58,346 nucleotides of DNA from Candidatus Cloacimonadota bacterium (GTDB taxonomy: Bacteria > Cloacimonadota > Cloacimonadia > Cloacimonadales > TCS61): NCBI GenBank assembly GCA_018400535.1, contig JAGYMQ010000095.1, positions 1 through 58,346 on the forward strand. The letters run 5' to 3'. This document shows, piece after piece, positions 45,268 to 54,040 of the stretch. The translations under genes were made by a program, and so were the position numbers. Numbering within the stretch: the first letter of the stretch is position 1; each line of letters opens with the position of its first letter. The notes under the pieces are model-generated. The model did no database searches and was not told where the DNA came from. It saw nothing but the letters and a program-made list of their open reading frames with translations.

Positions 45268-46542
45268 TTAATCCCTAAATTTTTTTATCAATCCCAAGTT
45301 CACCCAAAATAATAAAGCAACCGAGAATTGTGCAATAAAAATATCTGTAATACCTGCGAATAATAGACAGATAAAACCAATATTAGCAAATTGAACTAAT
45401 TGAGCATATTTTTTATTATTACTTCCCCTTTTAATATTCCTATATAAATTTCGAAGTATCAAATTAAAATAACCAAATGTTCCGAAAATCCCCGTAGCTA
45501 CAAATATATGAAAAAAAAGATTATGTGGATGAATCACCCAAAGATATTCATTTAAGTTATTTTTATAAAAATTATAAAAACCATCAAAACCAATACCTGT
45601 TAACCAGTTTTTTGAAATAATTATAATTGAATTATACCAAGCCAGATATCTTAACATCATTGAACTATCTACTATATTAGAAATTTTTAGTCTATCCTTA
45701 AAACTACTTGGTAGAAAAAAAATTAATAAAATTCCTAGAACGAAAGAAAGAAACAATAATTTCCAATCCCGTTTAATGAATATAATAATTAATAAAATAC
45801 CAAATCCAAAAGCTAACAAAGCCATCCTTGTATAAGTGAAGATACTACCCATCAAGATTAATAATGTAGTAAGTAAATAGAAATACTTTTCAATATTTTT
45901 TTTTGTGTAAAAAAAAAATCCTAAACTAATGAAAAAGAGAAAAATATAGAACCCATTTATTGTCATTGCCGTAACCCAGAGAGACCCAATTCTTTCATTT
46001 GGATTATTTAAAGCAATTATAATCCCAATAATTCCTACTAAAGACGCAATCAATACTTCTATTTTAAAAATTATAACAATTTGTTTCCTTTTGATTGATA
46101 AAAAACCAATAAGAACATATAGACTTATTGGTATAATAAAAGTCTGCAAACTCTTCGATATTCCCATCATCAAAGAAGAAGAATTGAAAAAACCAAAAAA
46201 ACTACCGATAGCGATACAAACCAATGAAATATAATCTATATTCTCATATTTCTTAATTTGTAAAATAAATATTAAAAGAAAGATAAATACTATGCTCCAA
46301 TAAACATATATATTTGGTTTTAAAAAAAATAGTGAAAAAATTATCAGAAAAGAATAGAGTTTAAAATCATAAATTGTAAAATATAGAATAAACATCGTAG
46401 CGATAAGAAAAAGCTTAATAAATAAAGAAAACTCAAACCCATTTAGAATAAGAGTTTCAGAGATAGGTAGAATTACTAATGCTAATAATAAACTAAATAA
46501 AAAGATTATTATTTTTTTTTTATCATCCAAACAAACTTTCAT
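45268..46542 (-). CDS. Wzy-type O-antigen/polysaccharide polymerase
   Basis: The 424-residue integral membrane protein has about 11-12 helices. The Wzy/O-antigen ligase signature is the periplasmic loop with NWLTGIGFDGF and 'EYLWVIHPHNLFFHIFVATG'. It should polymerise flipped repeat units, with chain length set by the Wzz protein encoded just upstream (20-nt overlap). I find no GATC tetramer in this gene by eye, while clpX has roughly twenty; the composition differs clearly from core genes. Confidence 0.82.
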   Translation of the reverse strand: MKVCLDDKKKIIIFLFSLLLALVILPISETLILNGFEFSLFIKLFLIATMFILYFTIYDFKLYSFLIIFSLFFLKPNIYVYWSIVFIFLLIFILQIKKYENIDYISLVCIAIGSFFGFFNSSSLMMGISKSLQTFIIPISLYVLIGFLSIKRKQIVIIFKIEVLIASLVGIIGIIIALNNPNERIGSLWVTAMTINGFYIFLFFISLGFFFYTKKNIEKYFYLLTTLLILMGSIFTYTRMALLAFGFGILLIIIFIKRDWKLLFLSFVLGILLIFFLPSSFKDRLKISNIVDSSMMLRYLAWYNSIIIISKNWLTGIGFDGFYNFYKNNLNEYLWVIHPHNLFFHIFVATGIFGTFGYFNLILRNLYRNIKRGSNNKKYAQLVQFANIGFICLLFAGITDIFIAQFSVALLFWVNLGLIKKFRD

Positions 46543-47683
46543 ATAATAACTTTATCTTATCTTTTTTGGTTGAAAGAACTTTATTAATAATAATAAGAAA
46601 ACAACTAAAAACAAATGCTAGTGTAAAAGATAGTATACACATGAATCCTCTTTTTGGCCAGGTTCTTAGACCAGAAGGAATTGCCGAATCAATTATATTA
46701 ATAGTTTGTGTATCACGCAATTCTTGAAGCTTTGCTATCTCGTATTGAGGATAAACTGTTTCATATACTTTCTTCAAAATCTCCAATTTTGTCATTAACA
46801 ATGTGTATTTTTGAGATAAATTAGGAATACTATCAAGTGGTATTTGATAATTAATAATAGAATTCTTGCCAGTTTCAATTTTCTTTATTTGTTTTATCAA
46901 TTCATCGGTTTTTAATTCATACATTTTGCTTTGATTTGAATCTGTTTTTAAATATGATTTAGATAATTGTAACTTGATATCTTCTTCCATATATTGTGAA
47001 ACTAATTCTGTATAAGAATTTAACATTGGAGGCAATTGACTTTCTAATTCCAAAACATTATATTTCTGCTGAAATTCTTTGAGCTCTTCTGTATATTTAA
47101 CTAATTGGTCGTTTATCTCGCTTATCCTTTTTTCCAGAAATTGTCTTTCTTCTTTCCCTTTTGTCATTCTAACATTTTGTAAATAATCTTCCAATTCTCT
47201 GACTAAATAATTTGCAATATCAGCCGAAAGTTCTCTATTCTTTGTAATAATACTGATGGAAAATATCCCCGTCTCTTGATCTAATTCAACAGATAAAATT
47301 TCTTCCCTAAAGGTTTTTAAGGTTGTTTCTCGGACATAATAAGGATCTTCGTGCTCAATTTCAAAATAATCAATAAGATCAAATTTATCTATAACAGGTT
47401 CTAAAAAAGTTCTACTTTTAATTACGTCTATCAATTCACTCTGTTCTTGAGAACCACCTAATAATGAAGATATATCACCACTCATTATTGAACTGAACAT
47501 TCCAATTTCCGAATTATTTGATATTGTAGGTTTAAAAGTTGCTGTCGATGTCCATTTTTCCGGCACCACCAAGCTATATATCACCGCTGCAATACTCACG
47601 ATCAAAGTCGTGATAATTATAAATTTTTTATGTTTCGCCAATATGATCAATATATCCAGAATATCTATTTCATTCTTTTCCAT
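46523..47683 (-). CDS. Wzz-type chain-length determinant
   Basis: The start is set at 47683, with GAGG 6-7 nt upstream. The 386-residue protein has the Wzz layout: N-terminal transmembrane helix (about 23-43) followed by VVPEKWTSTATF, a large periplasmic coiled coil (about 150-290), and a Pro-rich segment (PSGLRTWPKRGF) before a second helix. There is no C-terminal tyrosine kinase domain. It controls polymer length together with the Wzy polymerase. It starts 8 bp after the xth stop codon. Confidence 0.88.
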   Translation of the reverse strand: MEKNEIDILDILIILAKHKKFIIITTLIVSIAAVIYSLVVPEKWTSTATFKPTISNNSEIGMFSSIMSGDISSLLGGSQEQSELIDVIKSRTFLEPVIDKFDLIDYFEIEHEDPYYVRETTLKTFREEILSVELDQETGIFSISIITKNRELSADIANYLVRELEDYLQNVRMTKGKEERQFLEKRISEINDQLVKYTEELKEFQQKYNVLELESQLPPMLNSYTELVSQYMEEDIKLQLSKSYLKTDSNQSKMYELKTDELIKQIKKIETGKNSIINYQIPLDSIPNLSQKYTLLMTKLEILKKVYETVYPQYEIAKLQELRDTQTINIIDSAIPSGLRTWPKRGFMCILSFTLAFVFSCFLIIINKVLSTKKDKIKLLYESLFG

Positions 47684-47691
47684 AGCGTTCC

Positions 47692-48453
47692 TCAATTTAT
47701 TTCTATCCCGATCGGGCAATGATCACTGCCCATAATACTTTGTTTAATAAATGCGTCCTTCACTTTCGGCATAAACCCTTTATTCACAAAAAAATAATCG
47801 ATGCGCCAGCCGATATTTCTGCGACGTGCACCGAAACGGTAAGTCCACCAGGAATATTGCTCCGGTTCTTGATTGTATTCCCGAAAAGTATCAATCCAGT
47901 CATTTTCCACCAATTTATCCAGCCAGGCACGTTCGATCGGTAGGAACCCTGAAGTATCTTCATTATCTTTGGGATTTGCCAGGTCGATCTCTTTATGCGC
48001 TGTGTTGTAATCTCCGCAAACGACCACGTTTTTTCCTTCCTCACGCAATTTCTGCATCAGTTCGAACATCTTATCATAATAATTCAATTTATATTGCAAG
48101 CGTTCTTCATTCATTTTCCCATTTGGAAAATAGCAATTTATAAGCACAAAATCCTTATAATGCAAAATAAGTAATCTGCCTTCTTTATCGTAAGCCGGAT
48201 CTCCGATGGAGAATTCAACTTTTTCCGGTTCCAATTTAGAAAATACCGTTACTCCCGAATAACCTTTTTTCTCGGCAAAGTTCCAGTATTGGTGGTATTG
48301 AGTTTGATCTTTAATTTCTTGTGGTATCTGTTCTTCTTGCAGTTTAGTTTCCTGTATTGCCAGAATATCGGGATCTTCTTTACCCAAAAAATCCAGAAAA
48401 TTCTTTCGCACTACAGCACGCAAACCATTCACGTTCCAAGAATATATTTTCAA
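47692..48453 (-). CDS. xth: Exodeoxyribonuclease III
   Basis: The 253-residue AP endonuclease/exonuclease has the ExoIII motifs SWNVNGLRAV, 'AIQETKLQ' (metal Glu), LINCYFPNG, VVVCGDYNTAH (catalytic Asp/Asn), 'RIDYFFVNKG' and GSDHCPIGIEI (catalytic Asp-His). It acts in base-excision repair, along with nth encoded just upstream on the same strand. The start codon is TTG with GGAG 6 nt before it. The gene heads the minus-strand block: wzz begins 8 bp downstream. Confidence 0.95.
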   Translation of the reverse strand: MKIYSWNVNGLRAVVRKNFLDFLGKEDPDILAIQETKLQEEQIPQEIKDQTQYHQYWNFAEKKGYSGVTVFSKLEPEKVEFSIGDPAYDKEGRLLILHYKDFVLINCYFPNGKMNEERLQYKLNYYDKMFELMQKLREEGKNVVVCGDYNTAHKEIDLANPKDNEDTSGFLPIERAWLDKLVENDWIDTFREYNQEPEQYSWWTYRFGARRRNIGWRIDYFFVNKGFMPKVKDAFIKQSIMGSDHCPIGIEIN

Positions 48454-48468
48454 GAAAATCTCCTTAAC

Positions 48469-48493
48469 AAACTTTTTTGAATCAAAAAAGTTT
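48469..48493. promoter_or_regulatory. 25-bp perfect palindrome between nth and xth
   Basis: AAACTTTTTTGA and its exact reverse complement flank a single base (48481). The palindrome ends just before the TTAAGGAG leader of xth on the minus strand. It could fold as a weak, AT-rich terminator hairpin for nth or serve as an operator for the xth-polysaccharide block. A TTGACG hexamer lies upstream on the minus strand without a clear -10 box. Confidence 0.45.
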
Positions 48494-48536
48494 TAGATAA
48501 TACAACGTCAAACAATTTTTTTGGGCAGAAATTTCA

Positions 48537-49208
48537 TTAATGTGTGAAATTGTTTTTTTCATATTTTGTCTGGACGCCAACTCGCTGGCATTCTTCGAAA
48601 ATCGGGCACGTTGAACATTTTGGATTGCGCGGCGTGCAATGATTTTGTCCAAAAGCAACCAGGTAGGAATTGAAGTTTTGCCAGTATTTTAACGGTAATT
48701 TTTCTCGAAGAGCTTTTTCTGTTTCGAAAGGATTTTTTGTTTTTACCAAACCTAAACGGTTAGAAATACGATGCACATGAATATCAACGCACATGGCTGG
48801 CTTTCGGAAAGCTATCGTGCGCACGAGATTTGCTGTTTTTCTCCCTACTCCAGGCAATTTTAAAAGCTCATCGATCTCATCTGGGACTTTTCCAGCAAAT
48901 TCATTTTCCAAAACTATCGGCAAATCTTTCAAATATTTTGCCTTATTGCGAAAAAAACCTGCTGGGAAGATCAAACTTTCGATTTCAACCAAACTCAATT
49001 TTGCCAGATCGTCAGCATTGTTAATCTTAGAAAATAGCTTTGCTACAACTTTTGCCGTTGTTTCATCTTTGGTGCGCGCACTCAGGATCGTAGCTACCAG
49101 AACCTTGAAGGGATCTTTCGTTTGCGCTTCGATCAAATCAACGATGGGCGCTTTATATTGCTGGAAAAGTTCTCCAAGTCTATTGTATATTTTATCGATA
49201 TTTATCAT
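48537..49208 (-). CDS. nth: Endonuclease III
   Basis: The 223-residue base-excision glycosylase/lyase has the helix-hairpin-helix LPGVGRKTANLV with the catalytic Lys, the catalytic Asp in CVDIHVHRISNRLG, and a C-terminal [4Fe-4S] motif C-x6-C-x2-C-x5-C (HCTPRNPKCSTCPIFEEC). It removes oxidised pyrimidines. AAGGAAA precedes the ATG. The gene lies 20 bp downstream of tRNA-Pro on the same strand. Confidence 0.95.
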   Translation of the reverse strand: MINIDKIYNRLGELFQQYKAPIVDLIEAQTKDPFKVLVATILSARTKDETTAKVVAKLFSKINNADDLAKLSLVEIESLIFPAGFFRNKAKYLKDLPIVLENEFAGKVPDEIDELLKLPGVGRKTANLVRTIAFRKPAMCVDIHVHRISNRLGLVKTKNPFETEKALREKLPLKYWQNFNSYLVAFGQNHCTPRNPKCSTCPIFEECQRVGVQTKYEKNNFTH

Positions 49209-49227
49209 ATTTTCCTTTATAAAAAAA

Positions 49228-49305
49228 TGGTCGGGATGAATGGATTTGAACCATCGACCTTTCGCCCCCCAGACGAACGCGCTAACCGGGCTGCGCTACA
49301 TCCCG
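49228..49305 (-). tRNA. tRNA-Pro (anticodon GGG), CCA encoded
   Basis: On the minus strand the acceptor stem CGGGATG pairs with CATCCCG, followed by A and an encoded CCA. The anticodon stem TTCGT/GCGAA encloses loop CTGGGGG, giving anticodon GGG. D- and T-arms are intact (T-loop TTCAAAT). Confidence 0.93.
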
Positions 49306-49624
49306 ACGGTGTGCGACAATTTCTTCATGCCAAAAATAATGACAAGGATTTTTTTTCTTCGACTTCCGAATGTGGATAGCTCTTCGGAATGTTGAATATA
49401 TCAGCAAATTTATTCGCACTCAATCTTCGAACTGAATAAATTTCTCAAGATTTATTCTAAATCCGGAGTAGGATTTCTCTGCACCTGAGAATTTGCTAAA
49501 ATGTATTACAACCTGTTCCTTCGTGTTCAGATCATTATCTGATCTATCTTCCATCTAAAGTTTCATTTTTGAAGGGAATAATTGACACACACGCTTCAAT
49601 TTTTTTTTTGATTTTGAGGTTAAA
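49306..49624. other. Non-coding stretch with nested inverted repeats upstream of the ABC-F gene
   Basis: No gene with a ribosome binding site was found here. Several inverted repeats are visible: TTCCGAA/TTCGGAA near 49367-49388; AAATTTATTC (49406-49415) with GAATAAATTT (49434-49443), enclosed by AGCAAATT (49403-49410) with AATTTGCT (49490-49497); and AGATCA/TGATCT (about 49530-49546). A TTGACA (49582-49587) lies near the start of the ABC-F gene, without a clear -10 box. The stretch may be a structured leader RNA, a decayed repeat or chance. Confidence 0.4.
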
Positions 49625-51514
49625 ATGAGCATTGTTAGTTTATCAAAAGTTTCCCACAGTTTTGGGATCAAAGAGATTTTCCGTGAAATTGATTTTTCGC
49701 TGGAACACAACAGTCGTATTGGTCTGGTCGGTAAAAATGGCAGCGGCAAAACAACGCTCTTCAATCTCATAATCGGAAATTTGAAACCAGAAGAAGGAAA
49801 AGTTTACCTTTCCCAAAAAGCTCATATTTCCTATTTAACTCAAGAACCAAATTTAGAAGAAAAAAGAACGCTTTATGCTTGTGTTCTTGCTTCTCGACAA
49901 GATTTTATCAAATTGGAAAATAAATTGCGGAAGGCTGAGCAAGAACTCGCTGAACAGAAAATAACTTTAGAAGAATTTTCCAGGATCCAACAACAGTTTG
50001 AATTGATCGATGGTTATGATTTTCGCACAAAAATGAAGCTGATCCTGACTTCTCTTAATTTTCCTGAAAACGTTTGGCAAAGAGAGATCAAAAATTTTAG
50101 CGGTGGCGAGAAAACGCGAATCCAACTTGCAAAAATTTTACTCCAACCTTTTGATCTGTTACTTTTGGATGAACCGACAAACCATCTGGATATTGAGATG
50201 ATCTTCTGGCTGGAAAATTATTTAAAAAACAAAGAAAAACCTTATTTGATCATTTCTCACGATAGAGCTTTTTTGGATAGAACTGTTGATAAGATCGTGG
50301 AGATCCGCAATTGTAAATTGGAATTTTATTCTGGAAACTACAGCTTTTATCTACAGGAAAAAGAAAAGAGACAGGAGCTTCAACGCAAGCAATTTAAACA
50401 GCAACAGAAAAAGATAAAAAAAATAAGAGAACAGATCGAACAATATCGGATCTGGGGACGAGCGCGAGACAGCGAAAAAATGTTCAAACGCGCCAAAGAA
50501 TTGGAAAAAAGATTAGAAAAGATCGAACCGATCGAAAATCCACAAAAAGAAAAAAATATCAATCTCGATTTTCAGATGCGTGACCGCAGCGGGAATGACG
50601 TCTTTCGTCTGGAAAAAATGAAATTTGGATTTCCAGAAAAAACGCTGGCAGAAAATGTGAATCTAAATATTTTCTATCAGGATAGAATTGCTATTTTGGG
50701 AAAGAATGGCTGTGGTAAAACCACTTTTTTGCAGCTTCTAAAAGCAGAACAAAAACCGCTTTCTGGAATTGCTAAGAAAGGTGCCAGTTTAGAGATCGGA
50801 TACTACGATCAGATGCATTTGCAGCTCGATGAAGATTTGACAGTGAAAGAGACGATCTGGCAATTAGTACCTTTGGAATCAAATTTTCACGTCCTTTCTT
50901 ATCTGGCAAAATTTGGATTTCGAGAAGATGACGTGGAACGGCAAGTAAAAAGCTTAAGTGGCGGTGAAAAAGCCCGTCTCTATCTGGCAAAGCTCATTCA
51001 TTCCCAACCAAATTTCCTGATCCTCGACGAGCCAACCAATCACCTTGATCTTGATATGATCGAGAGTTTGGAACAATCGCTTTTGAAATTTACAGGAACA
51101 ATCGTTTTCGTTTCTCATGATAGATATTTCATTGAAAAAATAGCGAATAGAAAATGGATCTTTCGCCAGAAAACGATCGAAGAAACAGAGAAAAAATTAG
51201 ATCAATTATTTTTCCAGAAAAAAACAGTTAAGAAAAATCCTGATAACCGAATTTTCAGGCAAAGAGAAAAAACAATCAATCCGCTATTGATCGCTGAGAT
51301 AGAGACAAAGATCGAAAGAAAACAAATCACACTTTCCCAAAAAAGTGAAAAATTATCTATCTTGGAAATGAATTTCTCCAAACCAGAATTCTATGAAAAC
51401 CAAAATAAATTAAAAAATTTAGCTGAGCAAATAAAGAATTTGAAAAATGAAGTTAAAACTGCTGCGAATCAGCTTGATGAAATGGAAGAAGAATATCTAA
51501 AAATGGTGGAGTAG
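49625..51514 (+). CDS. ABC-F family ATPase
   Basis: The 629-residue soluble protein has two ABC cassettes. Walker A motifs are GLVGKNGSGKTT (about 33-44) and LGKNGCGKTT; signatures FSGGEKTRIQLAK and LSGGEKARLYLAK; Walker B LLLDEPTNHLD and LILDEPTNHLD. An inter-domain linker rich in Arg/Lys (about 235-310) and a C-terminal coiled coil (about 550-629) complete it. There are no membrane segments. ABC-F proteins act at the ribosome E-site or in related translation roles. The coiled-coil tail resembles Uup/YdiF-type housekeeping members rather than resistance factors. Confidence 0.92.
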   Translation: MSIVSLSKVSHSFGIKEIFREIDFSLEHNSRIGLVGKNGSGKTTLFNLIIGNLKPEEGKVYLSQKAHISYLTQEPNLEEKRTLYACVLASRQDFIKLENKLRKAEQELAEQKITLEEFSRIQQQFELIDGYDFRTKMKLILTSLNFPENVWQREIKNFSGGEKTRIQLAKILLQPFDLLLLDEPTNHLDIEMIFWLENYLKNKEKPYLIISHDRAFLDRTVDKIVEIRNCKLEFYSGNYSFYLQEKEKRQELQRKQFKQQQKKIKKIREQIEQYRIWGRARDSEKMFKRAKELEKRLEKIEPIENPQKEKNINLDFQMRDRSGNDVFRLEKMKFGFPEKTLAENVNLNIFYQDRIAILGKNGCGKTTFLQLLKAEQKPLSGIAKKGASLEIGYYDQMHLQLDEDLTVKETIWQLVPLESNFHVLSYLAKFGFREDDVERQVKSLSGGEKARLYLAKLIHSQPNFLILDEPTNHLDLDMIESLEQSLLKFTGTIVFVSHDRYFIEKIANRKWIFRQKTIEETEKKLDQLFFQKKTVKKNPDNRIFRQREKTINPLLIAEIETKIERKQITLSQKSEKLSILEMNFSKPEFYENQNKLKNLAEQIKNLKNEVKTAANQLDEMEEEYLKMVE

Positions 51515-51599
51515 TGAACTGTTTAAGAAAACTATTTTACAAAAAATTTAGTCTAAAAGAACTTCAAAAAAAATATCTATCTAAAAAAATGAGAACATT

Positions 51600-51676
51600 A
51601 AAAATTTACAGATCACATTCAAATTAATCTGATCAATGACCGACCAACTAATCAACCAATCAACTAGTTATCCACT
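51600..51676. repeat. Low-complexity AACCAATC-type repeat overlapping a gene start
   Basis: From about 51630 the sequence is made of near-4-nt periodic units (GACC AACT AATC AACC AATC AACT) ending in the palindrome AACTAGTT. It encodes the first residues (MTDQLINQSTSY) of the next gene, which has no clear ribosome binding site. The repeat may have replaced the native 5' end. Confidence 0.4.
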
Positions 51677-52646
51677 CAAAATAGGTTTCACTACTTCTTT
51701 CCCGGTCGAGATCATCTTCGCTGCTGGTCACATCCCAATCGATCTGAACAATATTTTCATCACAGGAAATGCGCAGAAATTTGTGGAGATCGCAGAATAC
51801 AAAGGTTTTCCGCGCAATATCTGCAGCTGGATAAAAGGAATGTTCGGCGTAGCACTGGAAACCGATATCGATGCAGTCATCGGCATCGTGGAAGGAGATT
51901 GTTCAAACACACATTCTCTGATGGAAACTCTGGAGGATGAAAAGATTAAGGTCATTCCTTTTTCCTTCAATTTTGGCAGGAATCGCGAAAAATTGGAGAA
52001 AGAGATCAAGGAATTGGAAAAGCGTTTCGCAGTCTCTCATCAAGCAGTTTTGAAAACAAAAAATATGTTAGATAAGATTCGTCGAAAATTGATCATTTTA
52101 GATGAAATAACTTATCGTGAAAATAAAATCACCGGCTTGGAGAATCATCTCTGGCTGGTCAATTCTTCCGATTTTGAAGGCAACCCGAAAAAATTCGAAA
52201 AACGATTGGATAAATTTTTATCAGAGGCAAAATCGCGAAAACCGATCAAGACAGAATTTCGTTTGGGATTTCTCGGCGTCCCTCCCATCATAACTGACCT
52301 TTATGATTTTTTGTTGGAACAAAATGCCAATGTTGTTTTCAATGAAATTCAGCGTCAATTTTCGATGCCCTATCTGGAAAAAGACATTGTTACACAATAT
52401 CTTCGTTATACTTATCCCTATTCTGTAAATCATCGTTTGCAGGATATTCTGGTGGAGATCAAAAAGCGAAAACTCGACGCAGTGCTAAGCTATACACAAT
52501 CTTTTTGCCATCGTCAGATAGACAATATTTTATTGAAAAAGTACATTGATCTACCCATCTTAACGATCGAAGGTGATCAACCGGGAAAACTTGACGCCAG
52601 AACGAAATTGCGGATCGAAAGTTTTCTGGATATGTTGCGCTATTAA
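51636..52646 (+). CDS. 2-hydroxyacyl-CoA dehydratase D-component-like (HgdB/BcrC family) protein
   Basis: The 336-residue protein has the fold features of the HgdB family: 'KIGFTTSFPVEIIFAAGHIP', cysteines in NICSWIKG (C63), EGDCSNT (C89) and SFCHRQID (near residue 290) that can ligate a [4Fe-4S] cluster, and 'LTIEGDQPGKLDARTKLRIE' at the end. True dehydratases have two such subunits plus an ATP-dependent activator; only one is present here. Single-subunit relatives of unknown role are known. The first codons lie in a low-complexity repeat, so the exact start is uncertain. Confidence 0.8.
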   Translation: MTDQLINQSTSYPLKIGFTTSFPVEIIFAAGHIPIDLNNIFITGNAQKFVEIAEYKGFPRNICSWIKGMFGVALETDIDAVIGIVEGDCSNTHSLMETLEDEKIKVIPFSFNFGRNREKLEKEIKELEKRFAVSHQAVLKTKNMLDKIRRKLIILDEITYRENKITGLENHLWLVNSSDFEGNPKKFEKRLDKFLSEAKSRKPIKTEFRLGFLGVPPIITDLYDFLLEQNANVVFNEIQRQFSMPYLEKDIVTQYLRYTYPYSVNHRLQDILVEIKKRKLDAVLSYTQSFCHRQIDNILLKKYIDLPILTIEGDQPGKLDARTKLRIESFLDMLRY

Positions 52647-52660
52647 ACAAGGAGCAAAAT

Positions 52661-54040
52661 ATGAAAATGCCCATTAAAAAAGCAATTGATGAATTAGCCA
52701 GAAAAAATGACATTACTGATTTTAAAATATTTAAGAATGCTGTGAGAGAAAAAACCGAAACAGTCATTAATGATAAAAGACTTACTAACGAGATCATCAA
52801 AGCATTCTCAAAAGAACAGGAGATCATTCGATCAGCTTGGAATCACGATGAATTGATATATCGAGCTCAAATTGCCGAAAAGGCAAAGATCAATATCAAA
52901 ATTAATGAAGAAGAAAGAAAAGAACGAAAATTATATATCGGGCACAGATTGATACCTTTCCTCAAACCAAAACTTTTCAATTCAAAAAACATCATTTTTA
53001 CTAATAAGAATGATAATCTTATCCCAATAAAAACAGATGTAAAATCAACTGACAACGCGATGGAATATTTCTTGTTTTTTGATGCTTCCGTCATTGATCC
53101 ATATTTTGAAGATAATCAAAATTTTAAACTAAATTATCTTGATATTTCTCAATTCCAGCAAAATATCCTAAATTTTCAAGTAACAGTTTTGGATTATCAA
53201 AAAAACAAGTTCCAGATCGAACCATTAACGAAAGAATATTTTATCCAAAATCATTTTTTGATTGAGAAGAGAAACAGCGATCTACTGGCGGGTGTGAATA
53301 AAATAGTTAATAAAATATCAGAATTTATCTCTGTCGATAATACTTTATTGTCTGCTTATTATCATTTTGGTCAGAAGATCATTTCAAATCCAGGATCTCC
53401 CTTTGCCCAGATCTTCAATAAACAAAATAAACTATCACTGCAGATGGGTTTAGATTACACATATTTTTTTTCCAAACAAAAAATCATAGAACATATTTCG
53501 GCAGAAATTGAATTTGGAAAAGCAAAAAAAATGAATGGAATTTTAAGGGAATTAGGATTATCATTTAGTCCTGATTTCCTGTATCTGCTAATGCTTGAGC
53601 AATATCATGAAGAATCCGAGATCGACGATGATTTCATTCTAAATGTTTTGATGGAAGCACCTTATCGCATACATAATAAATTACAGAAAAAGAATCTTGA
53701 AAAAGCTTATGAAAAATTACGAAACAAAGTCATCAAAGAATCAGATTTTTTCCAGTTTGATACTTTCACTTTGAATTACATAAATCTGTTGCTTCATCTG
53801 GAAACTAATATCATAGGATTATTACGCAAATTCGATGAAAATCCTACGATCGAAAATGATACTAAAATGGAAATGATTATACCCTTTTTTGAAGCAGATA
53901 AACTTATCAATTTTATGATCGAAAATTTTGTAAAAGTTAAAATGGTTGAACCTCAAGAATTGAAAGATTTGCAGGCTCTGTATTCAGATTTATCGCCTAC
54001 AATTGATAGCGTCCTGGAATTTTTAGATAGTAACAAATGA
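52661..54040 (+). CDS. Protein of unknown function, largely helical
   Basis: I recognise no family in this 459-residue protein. It has no signal peptide or transmembrane segment, few cysteines and many Lys/Glu/Asn. The N-terminal 90 residues look helical (KKAIDELARKNDITDFKIF ... QIAEKAKINI), followed by a mixed alpha/beta part and an all-helical C-terminus. AGGAG precedes the ATG 14 bp after the dehydratase-like gene, and the stop overlaps the GNAT gene by 4 nt, so it is expressed with both. It may be a cofactor or partner of the HgdB-like protein (inference). Confidence 0.75.
   Translation: MKMPIKKAIDELARKNDITDFKIFKNAVREKTETVINDKRLTNEIIKAFSKEQEIIRSAWNHDELIYRAQIAEKAKINIKINEEERKERKLYIGHRLIPFLKPKLFNSKNIIFTNKNDNLIPIKTDVKSTDNAMEYFLFFDASVIDPYFEDNQNFKLNYLDISQFQQNILNFQVTVLDYQKNKFQIEPLTKEYFIQNHFLIEKRNSDLLAGVNKIVNKISEFISVDNTLLSAYYHFGQKIISNPGSPFAQIFNKQNKLSLQMGLDYTYFFSKQKIIEHISAEIEFGKAKKMNGILRELGLSFSPDFLYLLMLEQYHEESEIDDDFILNVLMEAPYRIHNKLQKKNLEKAYEKLRNKVIKESDFFQFDTFTLNYINLLLHLETNIIGLLRKFDENPTIENDTKMEMIIPFFEADKLINFMIENFVKVKMVEPQELKDLQALYSDLSPTIDSVLEFLDSNK

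Noticed and set aside
48793-49239. 148-codon plus-strand frame opposite nth
   Set aside because: It is antisense to the conserved nth gene and has no supporting signal.
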